From positions 930,001 to 994,000 of the forward strand of contig JADNRZ010000005.1 of assembly GCA_015501605.1 (NCBI GenBank): 64,000 bases of DNA. The letters run 5' to 3'. The notes beneath the pieces are model-generated. The model did not search any database, was not told the DNA's origin, and saw nothing but the letters and a program-made list of their open reading frames with translations. Of the stretch, positions 47,579-60,206 are shown in pieces (positions within the stretch are counted from its first letter, which is position 1; each line of letters begins with the position of its first letter). The stretch comes from Panaeolus papilionaceus (taxonomy: Eukaryota; Basidiomycota; Agaricomycetes; Agaricales). The position numbers and the translations under genes were made by a program.

Positions 47579-48884
47579 ATGGCTGCACAGAAGCTGAAGA
47601 ATCGCAAGTCTTTAAACCACACACGAAGGAAGAGTTCAGTCCAGGTCTCGTCTTCAAAAAGGACAACTCTGATGTGGGACGAGCTCGAGGAATGGCAAAA
47701 AGATAATGGATATATTATTAGAGGTTACCGACCGTGTGTTTCGCTCTTGACGTTCGAAAGGCTTTCTGCATCTAACACCTGAATGGCAGGCTGCAGTACA
47801 GCTGGGAAGGTTGTTTGACTTCCATCGTCGCGTGTCAGTGTTATCTTTCTCAATTTTTTGAAACTGCTTGTATTCAATCAGGAACGACTTAGATATACAT
47901 AATGAAACTGGTGAGTGCATTTGAAAATTACGTCGAAATTATCTAACAGTCACTAGTAAACATTCACAGTCATCTTTGGGCAGCAGCTCTCTTCCTATAT
48001 TTTCTATTCACTCTATACCCGACGTATATTGAACATCACGATCATACGTCGTGGGTTGACTCGGTGGTTATAGGAGTATTCCTCTTGTCCGCCATCGTCT
48101 GCCTCGCTGCCAGCGCTTTCTACCACACCTCCTGTTGTCACTCACAAGAGGTTCGGAAACGGCATGGCTTAATATTCCACGAGCTAATTTTCCATACTCC
48201 AGGTTGCCTCTCGTTGCCACGCATTCGACTACTCCGGCATCATTGTCCTCATTGTGGGGTCATTCTTTCCGTCAATCTATTACGGATTCTGGTGTTATCC
48301 GTCATTCCAAGTGTTGTACCTAGGCAGTATGATGCTCGCAGGTTTAGGTCTGTATTTTGTTTTTTCAGATCATGATCGGACTTTCGCATTAAGATCGAGC
48401 TGCTAATATTGACATGGACATTGCAGGTGCCGCGTTTATTGTGCTTGACCCAGAATACGCGAAACCTACCCATCGTGGAGCACGCACGTCGGTTTTCATT
48501 GCGCTTGGCCTCGGTGCTCTGTTCCCAACCACCCATCTCTTTATGACCCACAGCTTCAATGAGCTTGTAACGGAAATGGGTGTAAATTGGCTGCTTGCCT
48601 CTGGCGCGTTGTACATCGTTGGTGCGCTGCTTTAGTAAGTGGCCTCCTTGCTTATTTCATGGTTATCCCGACCTACGGAATTCAATCGTTGCGTCCCGCT
48701 GATTTTAATCGTATATAGTGCCAACAGATTTCCGGAAAGGATGGCGCCAGGACGCTTTGATTTTTTCTTCGCATCTCATCAGATCTTCCATGTCTGCGTC
48801 GTGCTAGCTGCATTGGCACATTATCAGGGCGTTTTGGTCTGTTTGGAATATCGAATGTCCCATCCAGTGTGTGGAGCTACATAA
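47579..48884 (+). CDS. PAQR/Izh-type adiponectin-receptor-like membrane protein
   Basis: Exons 47579-47733, 47790-47837, 47882-47910, 47957-48150, 48203-48347, 48427-48634, 48719-48884; 314 residues. Family marks: DELEEWQKDNGYIIRGYRP, NDLDIHNETVNIHSHLW, SAFYHTSCCHS (zinc histidine), GSFFPSIYYGF, and the C-terminal SHQIFHVCVVLAALAH with the other two zinc histidines. Seven helices are expected. Fungal members (Izh, Osmotin receptor) act in lipid and zinc homeostasis, probably as ceramidases. The end of exon 2 may instead be 47831, dropping two residues. Confidence 0.93.
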
Positions 48885-50253
48885 TATAGTCAGGTACAGG
48901 TGTAGTTGCCCAATGCAAAAGATGCAAATATTCTTGGCTACCGATTCCCGATTATTTCAATAATCCCAACACATTCCAGCGTTTTATTAATGTCACTCAT
49001 GGCGTCAACCGACGGAACCAAAACAAAACGAGCGGGCCCATCATCTTTGCCACTACATTGTGCCTCAATTGATTTGTCCACGGTACAAATATTTCTTTCT
49101 TTGAACCTGGCACGGACACACTTGTAACTTTTTTAGCTAGAGCAGAATGAAGCCAAGCATTCATAATTTCTGGGTCCCGCCTGTGACCTTTCGTTCGCCA
49201 ATAACATTGTGGGCACATCAGCTGGACTGTCCGGTTTCCAAGTATAGAAGAACGTGACAAGCATCCAACGCATATTGTACCTGCTCGCACCTCAACATGT
49301 TCAAAGGCTGCTAAAAACAGCAACAGAGTGCATACGACGTGGGAGTACAGAGGGCACCTTGGGATGACGATGGTCTGTGTACGTATTGTCAGCATCAACT
49401 GTCACGAACATATCATATTATCACCGCAACAACGGATACTTTCGCAGAATCGAAGATCTTGTAGTTGTCGCTCAAAGATTCCGCCTTGATCTTCCCTTTA
49501 AACGTATACCATTCGTGGACGTAGGTACCTAAAAGGGTTCACACCGCCCCCCTTCTCTCGCCAGCCATATTTGCAAAATCATGCATGGAATAAACTCCTG
49601 GAAATTTTTTTTTATTTAAAAAAGGACATCCACTGCTCCAAATATTTGGAGCGTGGCAAAGGTTTGCACACTGGGGGTAATCCAAAACTTGGTAGACTCG
49701 GAGGGGCATGAAACACCATTTGAAGCCAGCGACTTCCACCTGGACGCGCAGCTTTGGGTTTTATTATTATTAATGGGTTGTCAAGCGGCCAAGCACGTGT
49801 AGAGAAGCAAGAGGCGGACGGAGTTGCAAGGCTAGCTGCTAACCTATGCTTATTCCTTCGGCACCGCTACCCAAAAAAATGAGGCCAGATTTCCATTATG
49901 TTGCTAATTCTTTCCCGTTTTTATCCCTTATTGATTTTCCCCAGATCCTGACACCTGTTAGAATGCGACGCTGAGGAAATCGGGCAATCGAAATCCAACT
50001 GAAGGGCAAGATCCATTGCCAATAATTCGATTCCGCTTCCGTGATGCTTGTATGATCTAAATGAGATGCCCACTTCCCGGAGAATTATTACTGACGATTT
50101 TCCTTCCTCCCGGTTTTGGTACATGCTCTAGTCGAGTATAAAATGGGTCACCTCGATCCACTTCTGAACACCCGGCTGGACCTGAATATATTATATCTTC
50201 CACTGCTCCTTCCTTCTACTGTTACTTAAACAGTACGACCTCACTTCCTCGCC
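48885..50253. other. intergenic region with one doubtful frame
   Basis: About 1.4 kb. Contains the doubtful minus-strand frame 48997-49395 described next and the promoter of the P450 gene (CAGTATAAAATGG-like at about 50135). Otherwise nothing seen. Confidence 0.45.
48997..49395 (-). CDS. doubtful small protein with two CxxC pairs
   Basis: An unspliced frame of 132 residues. It has a hydrophobic segment (VVCTLLLFLAAF) and two CxxC pairs (TICVGCLS and LMCPQCYW) about 20 residues apart, as in a zinc knuckle. No family recognised and no upstream promoter sign. It could be an orphan gene or chance. Confidence 0.25.
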   Translation of the reverse strand: MLTIRTQTIVIPRCPLYSHVVCTLLLFLAAFEHVEVRAGTICVGCLSRSSILGNRTVQLMCPQCYWRTKGHRRDPEIMNAWLHSALAKKVTSVSVPGSKKEIFVPWTNQLRHNVVAKMMGPLVLFWFRRLTP

Positions 50254-52329
50254 ATGCCTTATAGTGTCGGCTTAGAATCTGCTGCTCATGCTTTCCTCTC
50301 CGCGGGTTTCGCAACCCAATTCACCATCGCGGTCATTACCTTCCTGCTTATTATATTGATTACCTCTGCTCTTCAAAAGGAAGGCGTAGACTCACCCAAA
50401 TTCCTTCCTGGTCACTCTCTATTCCACATCACTCCGTTCTTCCGTCGGCGATATGATTTTTTGAATTGGGGATTTCAGGCGACTGGTCAGAATATCTTCC
50501 AATTCAACTTACTCCGTGTACGTCCTCTTTTACCCCTATATCTTTGTCCTTTTGACTCATCAGCTCTCGATTATAGAATACCGTTGTCGTTGTTTCTGGA
50601 GAAAGCGCACGACAGACATTCTTCACTGCGAAAGGCCTCGACCTGACCGAAGGCTTCAAAATACTCTCTGGAGCGGTATGTCGTTCATTTTTTTCGGGAT
50701 GTCATCTATAGCCTAACATACTCCCTCGTGATAGATACCCATGGTTAAAGGGGTTACATCTGATCTCCAGACACGTAGAATCGCGTTGATTCACAAACGA
50801 CTGTCGAATATCCAGAGAAACGCACCACTGTCATCGCGTGCGTAACTATTTCCCCGACTCCGTCGTCGTGATGAGAACCACTACTAATAATTCCTGCCAC
50901 AGTAATCCCGTACCTCCTACAGGATGCAAAGAGAATGATGGAAGGATGGGGATCATCCGGAAAGTTCGATCCATTTGACAAAGTCTACGAGGTTAGTCTG
51001 TTGCACATTCATTTGGACAAGTGCGCTTACCATAGTGCTCTTCTCGTTGTACATTGCTATTATAGCTCGTTTTCCAGCTCAATATCCGCAGTCTATCTTG
51101 CACTGAAATTTCCGATGACCCCAAACTCGTCGCACGCCTCAAGGAGTTATACGATATCCTCGACAACGGCACCACACCGGCGACAGTTCTGGTCCCCTGG
51201 CTTCCCACACCAGCCATGGTAAAGAAGCTCTGGGCGACCAAAGATATCTACGAGATCGTCATACAGGCCATCAAGGACAGGGAAAACAGCGGGATTTCGC
51301 GCAATGACACCCTTCAAATGCTTCTGGACTCTGGAGACGAAAAACTTGTGGTCGTGGGTGTAAGTTTCTTAAAATTTTCTTCCCCATGTTCCCACCCAGC
51401 AGATTTGACTGACCAACTTCATGTGTGCAGTTTATCATGGGATTGTTGATTGCCGGGGCCAGAGCCACTGGAACCACAGGTGAGCATTGCTCCTAGTTCG
51501 GCTGAAATAGCCATGTACAGATGACTGACTATCCACCTTTTTCAATTCATTTTTCTCACTCTCCATTTTCGCCCTCTTAACAGCATCGTGGCTAATGACC
51601 TTCCTGGGCGGTCATCCTGAGTGGCGAGCCAAAGCCGCCGCTGAGATCGAATCACTTATCGCATCGTATTCAACGTCAGCCGCCGATTCCCCAACGAAGG
51701 AATCACTATTATCCCCTAAGTTCCCGTCACTCGTTGAATCTTCAACGTCATCGCAATCACTCGCTTCTCTCCTAAGCGCTATCCCGTTAGAAGCATGGGA
51801 AGGTGAGACCCCTGTTCTTGACGCCCTAATTAGGGAGACGACTCGCGTCGCGCAACCCCATACGGCCATGAGACGCAACCTTGGTCCCGAACTCTACATT
51901 AACAACAAAATAATCCCTACTGGTGCATACGTTATCTATCCCTTCAGCGACGTTCACCTTGATCCGGAGCTCTATCCCGACCCTTGGAAATTTGATCCGG
52001 GAAGGAAAGAGGTCACTCACGTTCCTTTCGCATATGTTGGCTGGGGTGGAGGTAAAGTGCACTTTCTTACTGGAACTTGAGAGACTTTTTTCTGATGTGC
52101 CTTTTTCTATTTCGCAGGCAAAACGACATGTCTTGGGACTCGACTCGCTAAAATCGAATTGAAGCTGGTTACCGCTATGTTTGTACTCGGGTTCAAACAC
52201 TATGTCGTTGACAAGACAGGTCAACCTGCCATCCCACTCCCTGCCCCCAATTGGAACGATATCCTTCTATGCCGCCCTCCCGCCGGTTCCTTTGCGCTCA
52301 AGTACGAGAGAGAACCTCGTACCCTCTGA
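50254..52329 (+). CDS. cytochrome P450 monooxygenase
   Basis: Exons 50254-50517, 50577-50675, 50735-50837, 50903-50991, 51066-51359, 51431-51479, 51584-52051, 52118-52329; 525 residues. An N-terminal membrane anchor (FTIAVITFLLIILITSAL) is followed by an I-helix with AGARATGTTASW, the ExxR motif in LIRETTRV, and a heme-binding loop GWGGGKTTCLGTRLA with the ligand cysteine near 460. The loop has G for the usual F-x-x-G start, but spacing is right. It is a microsomal P450 of basidiomycete type; the substrate cannot be told. It stands alone, with no redox or biosynthetic partner nearby. Splicing at TCG-C|GTGCGT (50838) is needed to avoid a stop. Confidence 0.92.
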
Positions 52330-53145
52330 AAAAATTTCCCGATACCCCCCCTTCATGTTACATGCGTCCATTTCCCTCCATGATTCAATATGCTCGATTA
52401 ATTATTCGGCAATGTTTTATTATTGGGTCTCCTCCCACACGCGCAATGCTTGCAATCGCCTCCCTATCATCCACCTGTTTCGTCGCTAGCCATAAGCGCT
52501 TCTCCGGAGCATATCAATGGTTCAATCATTTATTCTTTTTTATCTTGTTATCTATCATCATTCTTCTTCCTTACCATCAATGTACAACTACAGGCGGAGA
52601 ACTAAAACCACATTAGAGACAGCTCGACTTCCATCATTACTCTCCTGACCAAATGTTCTACCTCGGAAAGCACACTGTATTTATTGCTTATGTACCATAA
52701 AGTAACGGAACATTTGGGTTCTATGGGTATTTTACTACATTGGACTCGATATCTACATAGCACGGCATGTAATCATCGCTCCTTCCTAAGCCATAAATTG
52801 GCAAATACATATATATATACTTACAGACATGTACATGAGGACCAAGATCAGAAAGGATTCGGAGCCTGAAGATCTGAGGGAAGCGCGATTAAATCGCATT
52901 ACCTTCAAAAGAAGATCTGAATAGCGAGCAATCTTGTCGTTCAGTGAACAAGAGCGACATCTAGCTCGACGTCGACGTCGGCTGGGATGATCCCTCGAAG
53001 GCTTGACAATCATTCTACGTAATATTAGGATACCCGTCGTACACGAGATAGACAGCTGACAACTTGCCTGTGCAAGACAGTTTGAAGGAACAAACGACCG
53101 CAAATGTTTCCCCTCGCCTGGGTGAAGGAAATGGCACCCCAACTA
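52330..53145. other. convergent intergenic region
   Basis: About 800 bases. Nothing recognised. Confidence 0.5.
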
Positions 53146-53823
53146 CTACACAAATGTAAGCCTATCCTGATCGCTGATGCCGCGGGGTTGACCGTCGTCA
53201 GGATCGACGTCGTCGCGCGAGGAACTACCACGATGACTGGAAGGCTTCGCCATATTTTTTAGCTGTAACACCTCACGTTGCTCGCTTTCTTCCTTCTTCG
53301 CGCGTTCCAAGCTGACAAGTTGCCGCTGCTTCCTCTCTTTGACCGCCATTGCCGTCCGCCGTTCCGCACTGGGTTCCCATTTGCTTTTCAAGATCCTCCT
53401 GACAGCCTCGGGACTGATCTTGAACTTGTCTGATAGCATCGGGGTGGTGAACTTCTCAGGGTCCATACGATGAAGTTGTCGAACGGCGTCCATTGCTTCC
53501 CGGGAGAGCTTGCGAGGAGGTGCCCAACCAGTTGGAAATTGCTTCTTGATGGTTTCTCTGTAGGCTTTGTACTCGTGAGGTGTAGGTTTTCCTGACGGTT
53601 GTCTGTCGTGAACTGGGAGACCATTGCGGAATCGACCATCTACTGCGTCGTTGTCTTCGGAAAGATCGACTGGTGTGTCGTCGTCGTCTAAAATAGACCT
53701 TGGCTTAGGAACACCATGAAGATCCCACTTTTTCGTTGCAGTTGCAGAGACATTAGAGTATAAACGCATAGAAGAGAAACTTGCTCGAAGATTGAAGGAC
53801 ATTGAACGAACCAGTGAAGCCAT
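53146..53823 (-). CDS. RRG9: Rrg9/neugrin-like mitochondrial protein
   Basis: Single exon, 225 residues. The N-terminus (MASLVRSMSFNLRASFSSMRLYS) looks like a mitochondrial targeting peptide. The conserved core GWAPPRKLSREAMDAVRQLH, then LSDKFKISPEAVRRILKSKW, is the neugrin/Rrg9 domain. A charged helical tail follows. In yeast Rrg9 is needed for respiratory growth and mitochondrial DNA maintenance. Divergent from the coactosin gene with 228 bases between the start codons. Confidence 0.87.
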   Translation of the reverse strand: MASLVRSMSFNLRASFSSMRLYSNVSATATKKWDLHGVPKPRSILDDDDTPVDLSEDNDAVDGRFRNGLPVHDRQPSGKPTPHEYKAYRETIKKQFPTGWAPPRKLSREAMDAVRQLHRMDPEKFTTPMLSDKFKISPEAVRRILKSKWEPSAERRTAMAVKERKQRQLVSLERAKKEESEQREVLQLKNMAKPSSHRGSSSRDDVDPDDGQPRGISDQDRLTFV

Positions 53824-54051
53824 GGCGTTGGTCGTTGGAGGAGTTGTCAGTGTTCAATTAATTCCAAGGATGAAAATATAGCAGCACGTGACTCAACGGT
53901 AGAAACCGCTCATATCCCAATTTGGATGTCAAGAGTAGATATCATCGACGGGCTTGGTCGTTCTTTCCGTTAACCAAGGCGCTACCAACATCTGCTTGAC
54001 TGGAAACCAATCTAGACCTTCTCTCTTCTACGACTATAATTTACTAGAATA

Positions 54052-54913
54052 ATGGCTGATTTATCAGATCAAGATATCCTTGACGGTGCGTGCATTGGTC
54101 TCCTATTACTAGTATTTCTGCTACCATCGATGGTCAGCTCATCAATGGCATCTTTCGTTCTCTAGTTCTTGGAATTCTTTTATTTCTTAAACTTTGCAGA
54201 GAAGGTCTGACTACCTTTTTGTTTTATAGCATACCAGGAAGTCCGGAATGATAAATCGGAGACCAACTGGTTGTTGCTAGATTACGAGTCCGAACGATCA
54301 GACAAGTTGAAGCTCACACGAACGGGCACTGGTGGCTTGGATGAGCTCACAGATAATCTTGACGAATCCAAGGCATCCTATGCTTATGTGCGCGTGTCTT
54401 ACTCTAATGATAAAGAGTCAAAGCGCGAGAAGTTTATTCTTGTGGTCGGTCAACCTTCAGTCTTTCTGTGATTCCCCCCATCTATCAACCTAATTGCGCT
54501 TCATTTTACGTGCATTATGCTCTACAGATTTGGATAGGCTCCAGCTGTAAAGTTATGAGGAAGGCAAAGGTGTGTGACTTGTTTGCTGTTGTCCACAAAG
54601 CATCCCTCTTCGCAGGTCCTGGCTTTGCCGCTTGCATCTTAGCCTCGCGTTCCCATAGAGATTCTCACTGAAACACCAACGTTGTTAGATCTCCGTTCAC
54701 TCTGCCGATGTCAAGAACGTCCTACGTGTATACTCTATCGAAGTCGCGGCTCGAGAGAAAGACGATCTCAAGGAGGGACCCATCGTCGTACGCTTGCGGA
54801 AGGTCGGTAGCCTCATTTGGGTCGCTCGCTTAAGCTTCCTGTTGACACGATCTTTCTCGTATCCCTTTTACTTTGCTTTTTAGGCTGGAGGCGCAAGTTA
54901 CGACGGCGTTTGA
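54052..54913 (+). CDS. coactosin-like actin-binding protein (ADF-homology domain)
   Basis: Exons 54052-54085, 54230-54444, 54528-54569, 54689-54802, 54884-54913; 144 residues, the full size of coactosin. The single ADF-H domain shows NWLLLDYESERSDKLKL, YAYVRVSYSNDKESKREKFI, WIGSSCKVMRKAK and HSADVKNVLR. Coactosins bind F-actin and slow capping. The donor after ATT-CTT-GTG is GTCGGT, weak but the only one that keeps the frame. Confidence 0.92.
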
Positions 54914-55058
54914 TTATGATACCTCGTTACGCGACAATCTCATAGTGTACTCATATCAAGAAAATCCACGGCTTTCAAATTTAAAAAATCGCTGCGATTT
55001 CTTCTGACCATATTAATATTCATAATATTTTCGTCATTCCAACAGATTTACACGACAT

Positions 55059-56093
55059 TTAGAGGAACTTCTTCAGATCGTCGATGCCCTCTCCCTCAAG
55101 CCTCATGCCCATCCATTCGGTCATGGGCTTTGCACCCAGACGTTTCTCATAGAAATCGATGGATGGCTGGTTCCACTAGATCGCCGCAAGTGATCATAAA
55201 GCATATCGAAATTCTCAACACCATGACGCACATGAAGGAATGTATCTTACCTTGAGGACAGACCAATCTAGGCGAGCACAACCCTAAAGAAAGAACAAGT
55301 AATGGATGTCAATTTATCAAATTATTCACCCGAGAATTCAAGGCGACAACTTTGCTACAACGAGCAAGTGCTTCTTTACCTTTTCCTGTGCTATTTTGCC
55401 TAGATGCCCAAAGAACGCCTTGCCCACTCCCAGGCTCCGGTGTTCAGGTTTCACGTATAAATCTTCAAGCTTTTTTCAGAGTAAGTAAACGGATTTATGG
55501 AATATTTGAAAATGCCCAAGAGGGGAATACGGGCAGTCATTTCCTTCCAAACAAGGTTGGGCCCCGACCATCGAGGAGATCACGGGCCCGTTATATTCTT
55601 GTTCCTTTCACTTTTGTAGTACACATAAATCCCACTTACATATAAACCAGGACGACCTGTCCAGGTGGAGAAATTGAAGAAATAAAGAGCCATGCCAACT
55701 GGCTCTCCAGGAGCCCTCTCAGGACCTGAAAATGCCAAGAGAGCATGTGCATAAGGCGTTTCAAACAAGTTCTTGTGAAGCTAGTAGTAGTAACTTCCAT
55801 TAATATTGGTCGAAGAATGTCCGATAAATTAGCGTACAAGTTCGGGAGTAGCTTTTGCGGACTCGGGCTCTTTTTCGTATGTTGCCTATGAGGAATTGGT
55901 CATTCAGTGAGTTGAGCAGGGAAAGTTACGTTGCTGATAAGATCGATCAAGACTCACAAGATCGAGGATCAATTGAAGCAACGTTCCCTTGAGCAAAGTG
56001 CAGCGTTTAACGAATGTTCACTCAATGGAATGTATTTAAATTTCGTACCACATCGTCAGGCGTAGCTGGTCTAATATGATACGTTGCAGTCAT
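55059..56093 (-). CDS. GNAT-family N-acetyltransferase (SSAT-like)
   Basis: Exons on the minus strand, all phase 0: 56093-56049, 55987-55958, 55885-55838, 55780-55640, 55469-55380, 55283-55251, 55175-55059; 167 residues. The GNAT fold shows as [38 protein letters not shown], the acetyl-CoA loop [12 protein letters not shown] and the C-terminal [17 protein letters not shown]. This pattern is close to diamine/thialysine acetyltransferases (SSAT2-like). The likely substrate is a polyamine or amino-acid amine. Seven exons in one short gene, smallest 30 bases. Divergent from the NAC beta gene. Confidence 0.9.
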
Positions 56094-56312
56094 TACCGTA
56101 GAGATTATTGAAACGAAGGGAGTTGACCTTGTAAAATTATTAATTTCAAGTTAATTACTTTGAATTTGTAAGCGGACTTAAGGCAATTACCGTATGTTTG
56201 TAATTATTTGGCTTGAACCTTAATCTTGTCCACGACCGATCCTCATCACCCACGACAACGAGCCCTAATACCCCCTTGGTGCCCACCCTCCTCAACCCCA
56301 AAACCTTTCATT
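56094..56312. promoter_or_regulatory. divergent promoter of GNAT and NAC beta genes
   Basis: 219 bases between start codons, AT-rich in its left half. Confidence 0.45.
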
Positions 56313-56994
56313 ATGGACCCCGCAAAATTGGCAAAACTCCAGGCAGCAGCGGCCGCCAACAGGATAGGTGCGTTTGGATCATTTTTTGGCGTCAATCACG
56401 TCAAAAAATTATTGTTGTGTTGATTTGTGACTTATTTTTTTTCTTTATCCAATTCTATCGAAATTTAGGTGGAAAGGGTACCCCTCGCCGAAAGGTTGTG
56501 CGGAAATCCAAGCCTTCAGGGGCTCAGGACGATAAAAAACTGCAAGGAGCCCTCAAGAAGCTCAATGTGCAGCCCATCCCTGGTGTTGAGGAGGTCAACA
56601 TGTTCCGCGACGATGGAAACGTGTTGCACTTCACTGCTCCTAAAGGTACGACCTGCCCTTTGAAACCTACATTGCATGAGGCTAGGACATGCACTTGATG
56701 TAAGATTTTTACTGACTTGTTGTCTTTTCAGTCCACGCTGCTGTGACTGCCAACACCTTCGCTATCTACGGCGCTGGTCACGTCAAGGAGCTCACTGAGC
56801 TTGTTCCCGGTATCTTGAACCAACTCGGCCCCGATTCCCTGGCTTCTCTCCGCAAGCTTGCCGAATCATACCAGGCCATCCAGCAGGGTCAAAGGCCAGC
56901 TGCTTCAGGCGCTGCTGACGAAGATGATGACGATGTCCCCGACCTTGTAGAGAACTTTGATGTTGAGGCCGACGACAAGGCCACTCTCGATTAA
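56313..56994 (+). CDS. EGD1: nascent polypeptide-associated complex beta subunit
   Basis: Exons 56313-56367, 56469-56645, 56732-56994; 164 residues. Family marks: [13 protein letters not shown], the ribosome-binding [13 protein letters not shown], the NAC domain ([20 protein letters not shown] to [19 protein letters not shown]) and an acidic tail ([15 protein letters not shown]). The subunit binds nascent chains at the ribosome exit. All introns phase 1. Confidence 0.96.
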
Positions 56995-59900
56995 GCAATC
57001 ATCAGTGTTTTTGGGGGGCTGATGAAAAGTATATGCGGAGCGACGAGTAGATGGTGGCTTTGAACGAAAAATACAGATTTCGATTTCCTCTTGTGTTAGC
57101 TGTTTTGGACAAAAGGAGCGATTTTAGGAAGGAAGGTAAAATTACAAAAGGGCCAGTGCAACGAAAACCTACCAGACTGGCGATAACACTCAAGGTCATG
57201 GCGCTTCACAGCTACGCTCAAGCTTCATACTTTCAACGGTCTTTATTGTCTACCCCCCCTAGTCCTTTTGCCTTTTCATTTTATTTATTCTCTCCTTTGC
57301 CCCCATTGACAGCTCTTGTTGCTGTTGTATTCTTTTCTCATCCTCTCTTGTTCGCCTTGCTCTCCAAAGTAAAATTGTTTTTACTTCGTCTTGCAAATCT
57401 CTGTCATGTTTTTTAATCCATTCGCCGTCTCCTTGTGGTCCCAGGACATTTCATCAATCTTCACGCTTTCGCTTTGTCATATCATGCTATCGCACGAATA
57501 TCCATTATCCTGTCCATTTGGCTTGTATAATCCGTCGTTCGAACATACCTGGTATTCTGCCGCTCTCATGCAAACTCCTACGTCGCCATTCGTCCTGTCC
57601 TATAAATATGCAACACGCTAACCTTTTGGGGTCCTTAGTCAATTGATGTACCCGTTTATGAGTCCATTGCAATAAACTGACCCACCTCGACATATATTAT
57701 CCGTGAGCCAGACCCGTATCGTTGTGCGAGCAAAATAGCAGAGAACCTCGAATCTTCCGTATTTCAGATGCCAGCAACATTCTATCGAATTTACCCAAGT
57801 TTATGGTACGTGATCCACACTGCATTTGGTTTTGCCCATCCGTTTTTCTTTTCAATGCAGTAGAATGCGGATTACAAACTCAGTTGAGGTACAGACAATC
57901 CAAGTCTGAATTGTGCAAGCGTAACCCGATGTCTGACTTCAATATCCACCGAGAATCTATCGGTTCTGATGCCTTCTGGAATTTGGGGAACAGTAGCAGC
58001 CTTCACAATATCATTTCCAGGGCCTATGGGAGCTAGACCACTAGAGACTTCTCGAACGCATGCAGTTATTACGATGCGATTTATTTTTTTTCAACATGGG
58101 ACATAACCCAGCGCGTACAATGCTATTTGTTCTTTTTACAGGAACGATAAATCCGCTGTTTCCTCATCTAGTACCTGAGCGCCTTTCTGCATTTTGACGC
58201 TTTGACCCATTCGAGTCAAATCTACCGCATCCAACCTCAACCACCTGTCGTGCGGATGTAATGTTCGGGGTTTGGAAAACGGAAACAAAGTATTCCGAAC
58301 TTATCATAGCCAAGGAGCAGAGCCTTCTTATCAGCCATGCGAACTTTAGCTGAACTCGAAGATTTCCCAATCATATGGCTCCGACATACTTGATTCGGAT
58401 GCGCATATCTGCCAATATCCCATCGAATACAAGAAACCCTTCATAAGCGTGATGAGTATCTAGATAAACACTAACAAAATACATTAGGCGAAGGCCACCG
58501 AAAGCATCTGTAAAAGGGGGTCTCTCGGTGGTTTCTTCCTACTCTGGTGACTTTTTTTTTTTCGTTTGTTGTACTAGTAAGCAAGCAATTGTGATGTTGT
58601 CAAATGACCGTTGTCACCTCTCGAAACACGAAGGCTCGCGAATCAGACTTCGAAAAGCCACAATCACCGTTAAGTATGACTGATCTTACTCAAAGCGACT
58701 TCTTTATGGTATTTTTGATCGATTTGGCTGGCTGCATGCTCTTGAAAAAGCGACGAGATACAGACAAAACAGACGATTCAGACAACACGTTGATTTTGCA
58801 CGTCATTCACCCCATAAACACAAGCCGCGACAAGCGCGGTGCAGCAACTTACGACCAAAAATACAGCCTTGCTTCAGCAAGTGAGTTCACATAGATTTTA
58901 CTTTTTTTCACTTCGACAATCTGGCTCTCCAAGTTTTCTTTGAGAAGCTTCCGCCCCGCATTTAGAGCTGCTGCGCGGTGGACAGCAGATGTATCTAGTG
59001 TGATTGACGTTGGGGCAGGTACCAATGAGAAGCATCACCCCAGGACTTGAAGCTCCCATGAGATGACTTCTTCATTCGAAGCCGTCTCAATAGGTCTCAA
59101 TATAGACGCTGAGATCCTGTAAGACTCTCCGTTTTTGGAGACAGAGTGCCGGAATGATTCATCATGAATAGGACATGGAGTACATCATGATAGATGAGGA
59201 CATGTAACATGTAACCCCGGTTCTGTGAGACCTAAGTAATGCCATGGAAGTCCATGTCCAATTCATGACATCCACCTTCGATAACATGGTAAGAGAAGTT
59301 TTTTGTAATCCCGGCGACCTTTCAAGTGAGGTAGAACACTCAATTCGAGTTGTAGATATTGCTACGTGCCTATCCTGCCGGACCCATCAAGTAGCCGACC
59401 TCTTGTGCGTCGAAACATCCTTACTCGTCAGAACATGGCTTAGATTGAGATATTCAAGCATAAATAACTTACGTGGGTCTACACAATCCCACTGCTGATA
59501 AAATTATACAAGCCATGTGGTAATAATTTATGTTTCTTACCCACCGACAGTGCTTCTTTTTAACTCATTACGAATTGTGTTTTTCCACGTGGATTTTAGC
59601 TGTTCCGCCGCACTGTGCTGACCATAGTGCAGGGTGTGCTACTCTCGAAGCAGCCACAAACGCTTTTAGGATGTGTCCCAAAGATTCCCACTCTTTCACC
59701 TGGATAACGATGTTTGAAGTACCGTCCTCTTGGCATTTTCCATGACTTGTGTTGGAAGCTGCGGTCTCTCAATCATGGTAGTGAAGTTGTTGCCAGTGGC
59801 ACTGGGCGTCCGACAGTGATATCGAGATTGTCATTTCCATCCGATCTCATTCGTCGCCCACAACATCAAGCGTAATCTAATTATGCATTTAATTATGCAT

Positions 59901-60206
59901 CAACGAAGGTCTTAATTTTGGTTTTTAGATGCATGTGGCAACACTATTGTGCCGTCCGCGAAGCTGTACCGATTCCAAAGAACCGCGACATGGTTCGGAT
60001 GACTCGGAGATGGGAAACAGTGAAGTTTGACCACCAACATTTCGTTTTTCCCATCCCAGTTCCTTCATGCGTGTGAACCGGCTACTGTACCGGTAATGAG
60101 AGCTTGAGATTGACCGGCTGAACAGGAAATTCAACTATGAGTGGACACAGTTTGGAAAAGTTTTCACCATTTGAACGGTGAATCGTTGCCCAAAATAATC
60201 TTCGCA
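56995..60206. other. gene-poor region of 3.2 kb
   Basis: The first 400 bases look like the 3' end of the NAC beta transcript. The rest holds only short open frames without family signal and several T-runs. No repeats of size found by eye. Confidence 0.45.
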
